Shown here: in pieces, positions 5,654 through 11,985 of the stretch | Numbering within the stretch: position 1 is the stretch's first letter | Layout: every line of letters begins with the position of its first letter | Source: Pseudomonadota bacterium | GTDB lineage: Bacteria; BMS3Abin14 | Direction of reading: 5' to 3' | NCBI GenBank assembly: GCA_003229755.1 | Contig: QIFJ01000005.1 | Coordinates: forward strand, 1 to 11,985 | DNA: 11,985 bases | Notes under the pieces: model-generated | Told to the model about the DNA's origin: nothing | Database searches by the model: none | Seen by the model: the letters and a program-made list of their open reading frames with translations, nothing else | Translations under genes and position numbers: made by a program

Positions 5654-5848
5654 ATGTCCAGGACATGTGAGATATGCGGGAAGAAGCCCATGGTTGGAAA
5701 CAACGTCAGTCACGCGAACAACAGGTCGAAGAGGAGATTTCTCCCCAACCTCCAGTCCGTCAAGATCCGGGAGCCCAACGGCACAGTGCGGAAGGTCACT
5801 ATCTGTACCCGGTGTATACGTACTGGAAACTTCGAAAAGGCGGTATAA
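5654..5848 (+). CDS. rpmB: 50S ribosomal protein L28
   Basis: Large-subunit ribosomal protein of 64 residues. MSRTCEICGKKPMVGNNVSHANNRSKRRFLPNLQSVKI is the L28 signature, ending VTICTRCIRTGNFEKAV. It keeps both cysteine pairs (C5-x2-C8 and C51-x2-C54), so it is the zinc-binding (C+) form. The start is set by AGGAG eight bases ahead of the ATG. It is the only plus-strand gene in the window, divergent from DUF1858-recG and convergent with ridA. Its unusually long upstream gap (605 bases) holds repeats plus a structured leader, so it is probably a single-gene transcript with its own promoter, although I could not pick convincing -35/-10 boxes. About 77 bases after the stop there is a T9 run (5926-5934) without a good GC stem. 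Confidence 0.97.
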   Translation: MSRTCEICGKKPMVGNNVSHANNRSKRRFLPNLQSVKIREPNGTVRKVTICTRCIRTGNFEKAV

Positions 5849-5950
5849 ATACCGCATCCAACGCCCAACGTGGTTTAATAATGCTCAAATTTCCAATACT
5901 CTAATGTTTTAGTCCCCCACCCAGATTTTTTTTTGCGAACTATTTGTGGA

Positions 5951-6340
5951 TCATGCAGGTTTTACCGCTGCAATGGCGGCCATCTCTATCCGGACACCCA
6001 TTGGAAGCCCGGAAACCTCCACTGTGACCCTTGCCGGAGGCTCTTCCGGGAAAACGCCGGTGAGGTACTCATTTACTTTGAGGAAGTCAGCGAGGTCCAC
6101 CAGGAAGACATCCAGCCTCAGAACATGATCGAGTCCGGACCCGGCCTCTGTCAGAACAGCTTTCAGGTTATCTATGACCCTTTCGGCCTGAGTCTCGATA
6201 GGGCCTTCTACTAACTTTCCCGAATCAGGATCCAGAGGTATCTGTCCGGCGGCAAACAGAAGATCGCCGTGGACAATGGCTTGGCTGTAGGAGCCTATAG
6301 CTGCAGGCGCGCTGTCAGTCTGAATTACTTTTCGGGTCAT
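5951..6340 (-). CDS. ridA: RidA family reactive intermediate deaminase
   Basis: A 129-residue RidA/YjgF/YER057c protein. The archetypal members hydrolyse reactive enamine/imine intermediates released by PLP enzymes such as threonine dehydratase, protecting other PLP enzymes; they act as cytosolic trimers. Visible markers: IGSYSQAI near residues 15-22 (active-site Tyr18), FAAGQIPLDP, then PPARVTVEV with Arg104, the carboxylate-binding arginine, and RIEMAAIA with Glu119, as in the deaminase-competent Rid subfamily. Length is typical. The ATG at 6340 has AGGAGAGG seven bases upstream. It follows rel by 135 bases, a spacer made largely of short repeated words, and it converges on rpmB. The rel-ridA pairing is one I recall from deltaproteobacterial genomes; from position I infer shared transcription with rel. 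Confidence 0.95.
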   Translation of the reverse strand: MTRKVIQTDSAPAAIGSYSQAIVHGDLLFAAGQIPLDPDSGKLVEGPIETQAERVIDNLKAVLTEAGSGLDHVLRLDVFLVDLADFLKVNEYLTGVFPEEPPARVTVEVSGLPMGVRIEMAAIAAVKPA

Positions 6341-6395
6341 GACACATCCTCTCCTTTGTAAACGTCAGGCTCACTAAGATACAGCGCCTGCAGCA

Positions 6396-6470
6396 GTGCG
6401 TAGTCGAAGTGCGTAGTGCGTACAGCAAGTCGAAGTATGCTACCAGCGGCTCCAGTTCCAGGTTCCAGGT
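6396..6470. repeat. Two short-word tracts between rel and ridA (GTGCGTA and TTCCAGG types)
   Basis: GTGCGTA occurs at 6396-6402, 6409-6415 and 6416-6422, interleaved with AGTCGA units. A second word, TTCCAGG, is tandem at 6456-6462 and 6463-6469. Most units are seven bases and a few are six. The tracts occupy over half of the 135-base rel-ridA spacer. Confidence 0.7.
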
Positions 6471-6475
6471 CATAA

Positions 6476-8632
6476 CTAATTCGTCATCATCCTCTCCACG
6501 GCAATGACCCCCTTCACCGTAGAGAGTCCCTTCAGCAGTTCCTGGAGCTGGTCAAGATCCTCCACCTCCACGTCGAAGGTGTTGACCGCTGTCATGTCCG
6601 ATGTTGTTCTGATGTCGGCGTGAGAGATGTTGATGTTGCGCGAGGAGATGATGGCTGTCATCTCGGCCAGGATCCCCTTTATGTCCTCGGATGTAACCTT
6701 GATCCTGACAGTCCTTGGAACTTTCGTCTTCTTGTCCCAGTTGATCTTGACCAGCCTGTCCTGGTCGTAACGGTCGGCCTCGGTATTGGGACAGTCTGTG
6801 GTGTGAACTGATATTCCCCTGCCTCTGGTGATAATCCCCACAACATCATCCCCCAGGAGAGGATTACAGCACCGGGCAAACCGCACCATGACGTCGTCCA
6901 CCCCGTCAACAACTATACCGTCCCTGGAGCTCCGGCGGCTGGCCTTCTTGCTGATCTTTACCTCTTCTGACTCGTCTTTGCTCTCTCTCATCTCCTCCGG
7001 GTACACCCTGGACAGGACCTGTTTTGCAGAGTACTTTCCGTAGCCCACGGTGGCAACCAGGTCCTCCACCTTTTGGAAACCGAATGCGGAAGCGGTGGCC
7101 TGGAACACCTTAGTTTTCAGTGCGCGTTTAACTGTCTTTCCTATTCTCCTGAGCTCACGATCCAGAAGCTCCTCACCGATCTTCTGGCTTCGATCCTTTT
7201 CCTCACGCTTTATGAAATTGCGTATCTTCGCCTTGGCGCTGTTCGTGACCGCCATCTTGAGCCAGTCCTTACTCGGCTTGTGCCCCTTGGATGTGATTAT
7301 CTCTACCATATCTCCGTTCTTCAGTTTGTACTTGAGGGGTACAATCCTCCCATTGATCTTCGCCCCGACACACCAGTGGCCCACATCAGTATGGATACTG
7401 TAGGCAAAATCGATGGGGGTCGCACCGTCGGGGAAGGCGCGGACGTCACCGTTTGGGGTGAATACATAAACTTCCTCCGGGAAAAGATCCGTTCTGACAG
7501 TCTCCATGAGTTCCCGTGGATTCTGGACGTCTTTTAACTCGTCCAGGATCTGTTTGAACCACGTGAACCGCTTGATCTCCTGCTCGGGGAGTGGCTCCTT
7601 GCCCTCTTTATAGCGCCAGTGAGCTGCAATTCCGTCCTCGGCGGTATAGTGCATGTCCCAGGACCTGATCTGAACCTCCATTCTCTCTTTGAAGGGACCC
7701 ATGACTGTTGTATGAAGGGACTGGTACCGATTCGCCTTTGGAAAACCGATATAATCCTTGAACCGGCCCGGGATAGGCTTGAACATGGAGTGAATAATGC
7801 CCAGAACTTCGTAACACTCCCGAACGTTGCTCACAATGATCCTGAAAGCGATCTGGTCAAATATCTGTTCGTAGGGAAGTTCCTGGGACTTCATTTTGTT
7901 GTAAAGGCTGTAAAGATGCTTTGTCCTGCCCGTCACCTCACCCTTGATCCCATGTTCCATCAGAGCCTTTTTCAGGATTTTGATAGCTTTCTTTATGTAC
8001 GTTTCATATTCTTTCCTCCCGGCCTTGACCTTCTCCTGAAGGGCTTTGAAAGCCTCCGGATGTACGTATTCAAAGGCAAGATCCTCCAATTCCGACTGCA
8101 TCCAGGAAATACCCAAACGGTTGGCCAGGGGAGCGTAGATGTCCATGGTCTCTATAGCGATCTTCACCTGTTTTTCAGGTTTCAGGTAACTGAGCGTCCT
8201 CATGTTGTGCAGCCTGTCGGCTAGCTTAACCATGATCACCCTGATATCACGGGCCATGGATATTATCATCCGCCGCAGGTTTTCCGCCTGGTGCTCCTCG
8301 CCGCTTTCGAAATCGAGGCGGCTGATCTTGGTGAGGCTCTCCACCAGAAAACCCACCTCCTGGCCAAACTGTTTTTCCAGATCCTCCCTGGTAGCGTCAG
8401 TGTCTTCCACGGTATCGTGGAGTAGACCTACCAGGATAGTGGTGACATCCATCTTCATCTCGGAAAGGATCATGGCCACGTCCAGGGGGTGGATCAGGTA
8501 GGGCTCTCCGGACTGACGGACGTGTCCGGCATGGGCCTTTGCCGAATACACATAAGCACGGTTGATCTCCTCGAGATCGGCTTTGGGATTGTAGCTTTTG
8601 ACCTTCTCGAGTATGTCGCCTAATCTGATCAT
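6476..8632 (-). CDS. rel: Bifunctional (p)ppGpp synthetase/hydrolase (RelA/SpoT family, Rel)
   Basis: Makes and degrades the stringent-response alarmone (p)ppGpp. The 718-residue protein has all Rel domains in order. The HD hydrolase domain (about 1-200) has IHPLD (His48), LLHDTVEDT (His72-Asp73, Glu76-Asp77) and KLADRLHNMRTL. The synthetase domain (about 230-350) has RFKDYIGFPKANRYQSLHTT and MEVQIRS (Glu319). The RFKD motif is the basic form seen in bifunctional Mn-dependent enzymes, against EFDD in monofunctional RelA. Then come TGS (VYVFTPNGDVRAFPDGATPIDFAY, about 388-450), a helical linker, the Cys-containing RFARCCNPLLGDDVVG segment and a C-terminal ACT domain. I place the start at ATG 8632 (MIRLGDI, as in relatives); a TTG at 8647 is less likely. 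An intrinsic terminator ends only 31 bases upstream, so rel depends on read-through or a promoter inside rpoZ. It is probably the sole long Rel of this organism (inference). Confidence 0.97.
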   Translation of the reverse strand: MIRLGDILEKVKSYNPKADLEEINRAYVYSAKAHAGHVRQSGEPYLIHPLDVAMILSEMKMDVTTILVGLLHDTVEDTDATREDLEKQFGQEVGFLVESLTKISRLDFESGEEHQAENLRRMIISMARDIRVIMVKLADRLHNMRTLSYLKPEKQVKIAIETMDIYAPLANRLGISWMQSELEDLAFEYVHPEAFKALQEKVKAGRKEYETYIKKAIKILKKALMEHGIKGEVTGRTKHLYSLYNKMKSQELPYEQIFDQIAFRIIVSNVRECYEVLGIIHSMFKPIPGRFKDYIGFPKANRYQSLHTTVMGPFKERMEVQIRSWDMHYTAEDGIAAHWRYKEGKEPLPEQEIKRFTWFKQILDELKDVQNPRELMETVRTDLFPEEVYVFTPNGDVRAFPDGATPIDFAYSIHTDVGHWCVGAKINGRIVPLKYKLKNGDMVEIITSKGHKPSKDWLKMAVTNSAKAKIRNFIKREEKDRSQKIGEELLDRELRRIGKTVKRALKTKVFQATASAFGFQKVEDLVATVGYGKYSAKQVLSRVYPEEMRESKDESEEVKISKKASRRSSRDGIVVDGVDDVMVRFARCCNPLLGDDVVGIITRGRGISVHTTDCPNTEADRYDQDRLVKINWDKKTKVPRTVRIKVTSEDIKGILAEMTAIISSRNINISHADIRTTSDMTAVNTFDVEVEDLDQLQELLKGLSTVKGVIAVERMMTN

Positions 8633-8663
8633 ATTCCCAGCATACAAGGTCCTGTTGTTTAGG

Positions 8664-8698
8664 AAAAAATCCCCGAACTGCGCTCAGGAGCCGGGGAT
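8664..8698 (-). terminator. Intrinsic terminator after rpoZ
   Basis: On the minus strand ATCCCCG (8698-8692) pairs with CGGGGAT (8675-8669), with an inner GCTC/GAGC stem, and is followed directly by a T6 run (8669-8664). It lies 30 bases past the rpoZ stop and 31 bases before the rel ATG. Confidence 0.82.
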
Positions 8699-8728
8699 CT
8701 GGAGCTCAAACGTAGTAATAGTGCTCGG

Positions 8729-9055
8729 TCAGGAATCGGCTCCACCATCAGGAGAAGCTGTGGACAGGGTCATCTCATCTTCAACCTGCTCCTCCTCAGC
8801 TTTTGCCAGCAGCGCCTTCTCCCGAACGAGCCGCCTTGCCACCCTGAGTGCCTTCATTTCCTCTACTGTACCGGGGATAATTACCCCGCTTGCAATCTCT
8901 TCTAAAGCAACCACAACTGGTTTTTTCTCATCTTCCCCTTTAATGATCTGCTCCTCACCAGAGTTAAGTTCCTTTGCGCGGGATACCGCCATCATGGTCA
9001 GCTGAAAACGGTTAGGATACTTCTCCAGGGCCTTTTCAAACGTATCATGCGTCAT
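8729..9055 (-). CDS. rpoZ: DNA-directed RNA polymerase omega subunit
   Basis: Omega helps fold and assemble beta-prime in RNA polymerase; in E. coli it also forms part of a ppGpp site. The 108-residue product has the family pattern FEKALEKYPNRFQLTMMAVSRAKEL followed by KKPVVVALEEIASG. It then runs on into a Glu/Lys/Arg-rich helix (EEMKALRVARRLVREKALLAKAEEEQVEDEM) and a polar tail, longer than the E. coli tail. ATG 9055 is preferred because it puts the conserved NRF at residue 15, as in other omega proteins; ATG 9064 is only 2 bases after the AGGAGG and is the alternative. It starts 22 bases after the gmk stop, the classic gmk-rpoZ pair, and is followed by an intrinsic terminator before rel. 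Confidence 0.94.
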   Translation of the reverse strand: MTHDTFEKALEKYPNRFQLTMMAVSRAKELNSGEEQIIKGEDEKKPVVVALEEIASGVIIPGTVEEMKALRVARRLVREKALLAKAEEEQVEDEMTLSTASPDGGADS

Positions 9056-9077
9056 CTTTCTCATTACCTCCTGTATG

Positions 9078-9689
9078 TCACTCAGCGCGCCGTGGCACAC
9101 TGCAACGTTCAGCCACAACGACACATCTGAGTGTATCTGCGGCTATTTCCAGATCATCGTTCGCGATAGCATAATCGTAAAACGGGATCAGGGCAAGCTC
9201 CTTATCGGCCTGTGCCAGGCGTGCCTCTATTTCTTCAGGTTTTTCCGTTCCCCTCTCCCGAAGCCTCCTTACCAGTTCATCTCTCCGGGGGGGAATAATG
9301 AATATTAATACGGATTCAGGGAACCTCTCTTTTATCTGTCGACCACCCTGTACATCGATATCCAGAAGCACATCACATCCGGCAGCCAGTATCTCTCCTA
9401 TGGCCTTCCTGGTGGTTCCGTAAAACTCTCCGTAGACGTTTGCCCACTCCACGAATTCATCCTCTCCTATCATCCGCTGAAACTCGTCTGCCGAGACAAA
9501 ATCATAATCTATCCCATCCGTCTCTCCAGCGCGGGGGTGCCTGGTAGTGTGGGATACGGAAACAGCAAGGTCCGGCAGCATCCCAAGAAGCTCACCTATC
9601 AGGGTCGTCTTCCCGCCGCCCGAAGTAGAAGATATTACGAATAATATCCCTTTACCCTTGCGTCCGTTTTCGCCAGTAAAGTCTGTCAT
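9078..9689 (-). CDS. gmk: Guanylate kinase
   Basis: Phosphorylates GMP (and dGMP) to GDP with ATP. The 203 residues include the P-loop STSGGGKTT (about 21-29), the GMP-binding VSHTTRHPRAGETDGIDYDFVS segment, the FVEWANVYGEFYGTTRKAI block, LDIDVQGGRQIKERFP, and the lid RLRERGTEKPEEIEARLAQA. The P-loop's first position is Ser rather than Gly, which this family tolerates. Start ATG 9689 has GGGGA four bases upstream. It lies directly upstream of rpoZ and downstream of yicC, a common bacterial order; the small remA/DUF370 gene often present between yicC and gmk is absent, since only 88 bases separate them. Its position in a transcript with rpoZ and possibly rel places guanine-nucleotide supply beside the (p)ppGpp enzyme. 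Confidence 0.97.
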   Translation of the reverse strand: MTDFTGENGRKGKGILFVISSTSGGGKTTLIGELLGMLPDLAVSVSHTTRHPRAGETDGIDYDFVSADEFQRMIGEDEFVEWANVYGEFYGTTRKAIGEILAAGCDVLLDIDVQGGRQIKERFPESVLIFIIPPRRDELVRRLRERGTEKPEEIEARLAQADKELALIPFYDYAIANDDLEIAADTLRCVVVAERCSVPRRAE

Positions 9690-9722
9690 TTTATCCCCAT
9701 ATTAGATCTGTTGTATCTAACT

Positions 9723-9771
9723 GGTTTCAAGTTTCAAGTATGGTTTTGGGATTTTGCTTGAAACTTTCAAC
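9723..9771. repeat. Heptanucleotide-word tract between yicC and gmk, with an 8-bp inverted repeat
   Basis: Seven-base units such as GGTTTCA (9723) and AGTTTCA (9730) run in phase to TTTCAAC (9765-9771). GTTTCAAG (9731-9738) and CTTGAAAC (9757-9764) form an 8-bp stem. It occupies more than half of the 88-base spacer. Confidence 0.6.
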
Positions 9772-9777
9772 TTTTTA

Positions 9778-10656
9778 TTACTCTATATTTTGAACCTGCT
9801 CCCTCACCTTCTCCAGTTCAGTCTTGAAATCCACGACGATTGTGGAGAGGTCCACGACCCCCGCCTTGGAGCCAATTGTATTTACTTCCCGGATAAGCTC
9901 CTGGATCAGAAAATCCATCCTCCTGCCCGCCGGGCCTCTCCCCTCAAGTATTTTATCCATTGCATCAAGGTGGGCCTCGAGCCTGGTCAGCTCCTCGGAA
10001 ACATCCGCCCTCTGGGAAAGTATGGCTATTTCCGCTTCGAGCCTCTGATGGTCAACCACCTCGTTTTTCTCGATTCTTTTTAGGAATTCCTCCAGGTTTT
10101 GCGCGATCCTTTTGGGAACAGATTCAGCCAGGGGAGCCATTTTCATGCTCATATTCCGGAGATTCATCAGCCTTCCGGTGAGGTCTTTCTGTATTGCGCT
10201 GCCCTCCTGGGTTCGATGCTCACCCATCCTGTCCAGGGCCTGACCGGCCACACTCAGAACTATATCAGCAAGGCCCTTTACATCAGCTTTTTCGTTCCAT
10301 CCGACTACATCCCCTACCGAGAGAACATGCTCCAGCCTGACCTTATCGCCCGAAAGCTCAGCGATATCTTCAAGCACGCTTAACACCTGCCGGGCCTTCT
10401 CAAGGTCCACGGCAAATCCCTTAGTCCCGCCCTCGATGGAGATATATATCTCTACCTTTCCCCGGGAGAACCTATCGCGTGCGATTTTTTTCAGTTCGTT
10501 GTCCAGGAACAACAGGTCCCTGGGGGCCCTGACGGAGACCTCCAGAAAACGGTGGTTTAGGGACCTTGCCTCCACCGTTACCCTGCCTGCCTCCCAGTCG
10601 GACTCGGCCCTGCCGTATCCCGTCATACTTCGTAGTTCTTCAACTCCAGGTGTCAA
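9778..10656 (-). CDS. yicC: YicC family endoribonuclease-like protein
   Basis: A 292-residue YicC/YloC protein. E. coli YicC has been linked to endoribonucleolytic control of small RNAs such as RyhB; the role here is inferred from family. The N-terminus LRSMTGYGRAESDWEAGRVTVEARSLNHRFLEV is the YicC signature. The second half carries the DUF1732 region ending GRRMDFLIQELIREVNTIGSKAGVVDLS, the most conserved stretch of the family, with a charged coiled-coil-like middle. The start appears to be TTG at 10656, giving MTPGVEELRSMTG, because AGGAG lies five bases before it; the next Met (10626) has no ribosome-binding site. The gene sits 45 bases after DUF4416 and 88 before gmk on one strand. A GGACTTTTTACGACC motif lies in the upstream gap. 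Confidence 0.95.
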   Translation of the reverse strand: MTPGVEELRSMTGYGRAESDWEAGRVTVEARSLNHRFLEVSVRAPRDLLFLDNELKKIARDRFSRGKVEIYISIEGGTKGFAVDLEKARQVLSVLEDIAELSGDKVRLEHVLSVGDVVGWNEKADVKGLADIVLSVAGQALDRMGEHRTQEGSAIQKDLTGRLMNLRNMSMKMAPLAESVPKRIAQNLEEFLKRIEKNEVVDHQRLEAEIAILSQRADVSEELTRLEAHLDAMDKILEGRGPAGRRMDFLIQELIREVNTIGSKAGVVDLSTIVVDFKTELEKVREQVQNIE

Positions 10657-10678
10657 TTATTCTCCTTTCTATAATACG

Positions 10679-10693
10679 GTCGTAAAAAGTCCA
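10679..10693 (-). repeat. GGACTTTTTRCGACC motif, copy 3
   Basis: Minus-strand GGACTTTTTACGACC, 22 bases before the yicC start. One base differs from the two other copies; flanking AAGCC and ACG bases on the 5' side are also shared in part with copy 2. Confidence 0.7.
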
Positions 10694-10701
10694 TTCGTGG
10701 C

Positions 10702-11220
10702 TTATTGCGAGTCCATCAACCTTTTCCTCACGCTCAGAAAAAACCGGCGGACCCATTCTTCCCTGTAGTCGGGATAGGTCCAGGGCATCACCTCGAACCC
10801 GCCCTTCTTGTATGCAAGTGTGGTCTCGGCATATATCCCCTTGCTCAGGTAGATCCTGTGGTAATAAGGCTTGGTTGTGGCCAGTACAAGTGATTCCAGG
10901 GTGAGGAGACCCGGATCGAGGTTAATCTTTCTGTAACCGTTAATCGAAAGTTCCCGCTCTATCCGATTTGTTGCAAGCTTAGCATCAGCGAGAGCTCCCC
11001 TCGGAAACGGGTCGTTAAAGGACCAGAAACAGCGATTAACGCCTTTTCCCATTTCATCGTCGTAATATGTCGTATACTCAAATGCAACCGTTTCAGATTC
11101 CATTTCCACCGGGCCAAAAAGACCTTCGCATTCTTCCTTTGCCCTGGCCAGAAGTGCCTCCTGGCTGAAGAGCACTCCCATGACGATACTGACGGGGTCG
11201 GGCAGAACTTCACTACCCAC
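10702..11220 (-). CDS. DUF4416 family protein
   Basis: A 172-residue protein that I recognise as DUF4416, a family without an assigned biochemical role, known to me mainly from deltaproteobacteria and some other anaerobes. Visible features: the N-terminal strand VSIVMGVLFSQEALLARAKEECEGLFG, a central FEYTTYYDDEMGKGVNRCFWSF with several acidic residues, then KLATNRIERELSINGYRKINLDPGLLTLESLVLATTK. It ends YHRIYLSKGIYAETTLAYKKGGFEVMPWTYPDYRE, which is strongly conserved-looking. No signal peptide or membrane segment is seen. The start is uncertain: GTG 11220 with GGGGAG ten bases upstream overlaps the previous gene's stop by 8 bases, and a TTG at 11238 is the alternative. That overlap implies translational coupling to the response-regulator-like gene. 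Confidence 0.85.
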   Translation of the reverse strand: MGSEVLPDPVSIVMGVLFSQEALLARAKEECEGLFGPVEMESETVAFEYTTYYDDEMGKGVNRCFWSFNDPFPRGALADAKLATNRIERELSINGYRKINLDPGLLTLESLVLATTKPYYHRIYLSKGIYAETTLAYKKGGFEVMPWTYPDYREEWVRRFFLSVRKRLMDSQ

Positions 11221-11985
11221 TCTTTCTCTGCTCCCCAATGCCTTTTTTAAGATTGGCTATCTCCTCCTCAAGCTCCTTGATACGCCGGCTGTAGAATTCC
11301 TCTACCTGGTAATGTGTCTTGAGGATCCCGTCGACCTTGGTCTTCAGGATAGCTTCTATCCGCCTTTCCTCCCGGGACATGTCCTTTTCCCTGCCGCCCA
11401 GTGCAACTCTGTCCTCGGAGGTAATATGCAATCCAACTATAGTCTCCATGGTGTCAACATCGATGGGCGCAGCCACCCTGTGATTGAATTCTCCGGCATT
11501 GACATTCAGAGACCTTGCGTCTCTGGCAACCAGTATCAGTGTGGCGGACCTTATCTCCAGAACGTTCCGGATCAGCCATGCCGCCAGATAAGGATCCATG
11601 CCCTTTAGCGAGTCAGTGATAAGAAGGATGTCGGGGACTTCCTTTTCCAGCATCTTGATCATGCTTGAGGAATCATCTCCCTCGATAAATACATAATCCT
11701 TCCGCGAACAGTAACCCGACACCTTTGAAGAAAAATCCCTGTCGCCACCGCTGACAACCATTATCTTGAGTTTATGCTCCTCGAGCTTTTTATGAATAGA
11801 TTCGGGTTTTTCTTCCGGAACCGAAATATCGGGAACACCGCTTGCCATACGGTAGAAGGCATCCAGGAACTCGGCTATCTGGAACGGCTTGTCAAGATAT
11901 TCGTCCACTTTGTACTCGTCCTGGATCTTTGCCTTGTATTTATATTTTTTGTATACAGCCGTGAGTATCATTATTCTGGCTTTTT
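11213..11985 (-). CDS. Response-regulator-like protein with a receiver, a degenerate second receiver and a coiled coil (5' end off the right edge)
   Basis: At least 256 residues are visible and the frame is open through the right edge. The first part (KARIMILTAVYKKYKYKAK...VDEYLDKPFQIAEFLDAF) is the back half of a CheY-like receiver, with the conserved Thr of ILTA and the Lys-Pro of LDKPF. After a Pro/Glu/Lys linker, a second receiver-like fold starts at KLKIMVVSGGDRDFSSKVSG and continues through PDILLITDSLKGMDPYLAAWLIR and ATLILVARD to HRVAAPIDVDTME. The acidic pair, the phospho-Asp position (Thr by my alignment) and the Lys of the K-P motif are all lost, so it looks like a pseudo-receiver. 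The last ~60 residues (MSREERRIEAILKT...RRIKELEEEIANLKKGIGEQ) are a charged predicted coiled coil. There is no DNA-binding or enzymatic output domain, so it may act by protein contact. It overlaps DUF4416. The partner kinase is not in the window. Confidence 0.8.
   Translation of the reverse strand, partial: KARIMILTAVYKKYKYKAKIQDEYKVDEYLDKPFQIAEFLDAFYRMASGVPDISVPEEKPESIHKKLEEHKLKIMVVSGGDRDFSSKVSGYCSRKDYVFIEGDDSSSMIKMLEKEVPDILLITDSLKGMDPYLAAWLIRNVLEIRSATLILVARDARSLNVNAGEFNHRVAAPIDVDTMETIVGLHITSEDRVALGGREKDMSREERRIEAILKTKVDGILKTHYQVEEFYSRRIKELEEEIANLKKGIGEQRKSG

Noticed and set aside
5667..5912. Overlapping plus-strand frames over rpmB
   Set aside because: They are alternative frames of L28; the L28 frame has the signature, the ribosome-binding site and the expected length.
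5926..5934. T9 run between rpmB and ridA as a terminator
   Set aside because: No convincing GC-rich stem precedes it on the plus strand, and in the ridA direction it reads as an A run.
9078..9689. Serine in place of the first glycine of the Gmk P-loop as an inactivating change
   Set aside because: As I recall, this position varies (Gly, Ala, Ser) among guanylate kinases; the rest of the loop and the GMP site are intact.
9690..9777. A missed remA/DUF370 gene between yicC and gmk
   Set aside because: The 88-base spacer is too short and consists mainly of repeated 7-base words.

Overview
The window is a stretch of bacterial chromosome from what looks like a deltaproteobacterial (Desulfobacterota/Myxococcota-like) organism. 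The evidence is the gene order, which resembles what I recall from Geobacter-type genomes (yicC, gmk, rpoZ, relA, ridA, rpmB close together), a DUF4416 gene, an RpoH-like sigma factor and a bifunctional Rel with an RFKD motif. I cannot name a species. Almost every gene is on the minus strand, so the reading order is right to left; only rpmB is on the plus strand. No phage, plasmid, transposase, defence or CRISPR genes were seen.

Right to left: 11985-11213 is the 3' part of a response-regulator-like protein. It is overlapped by a DUF4416 gene (11220-10702), then yicC (10656-9778), gmk (9689-9078), rpoZ (9055-8729), an intrinsic terminator (8698-8664), a bifunctional relA/spoT (8632-6476) and ridA (6340-5951). 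The convergent rpmB lies at 5654-5848. After a 605-base gene-free stretch come a DUF1858 gene (5048-4842) and recG (4818-2734). A second gene-free stretch (2733-2207) holds an origin-like DnaA-box cluster and a string of hairpins. It is followed by a frame-broken ndk (2206-1803), a repeat element, rlmN (1518-493) and the start of an RpoH-like sigma factor that runs off the left edge.

The genes are mostly information-processing and stress-response functions: GMP phosphorylation (gmk), the omega subunit of RNA polymerase (rpoZ), (p)ppGpp metabolism (rel), removal of reactive enamines/imines (ridA), fork rescue (recG), rRNA methylation (rlmN) and an alternative sigma factor. The block gmk-rpoZ-rel...recG parallels the E. 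coli order gmk-rpoZ-spoT-trmH-recG, with ridA, rpmB and DUF1858 in place of trmH.

The unusual material is between the genes. (1) At least seven spacer tracts are built from degenerate 7-base words, and the word differs from tract to tract. (2) Two copies of a roughly 190-215 bp multi-hairpin element lie in opposite orientations, with a compensatory base-pair swap in the outer stem. (3) A 15-base motif GGACTTTTTRCGACC lies shortly before three minus-strand genes in the same orientation. (4) A hairpin series and a DnaA-box-like cluster with an adjoining AT-rich stretch lie between recG and ndk. (5) ndk is interrupted by an apparent 7-base loss that separates the active-site histidine from the rest of the protein.
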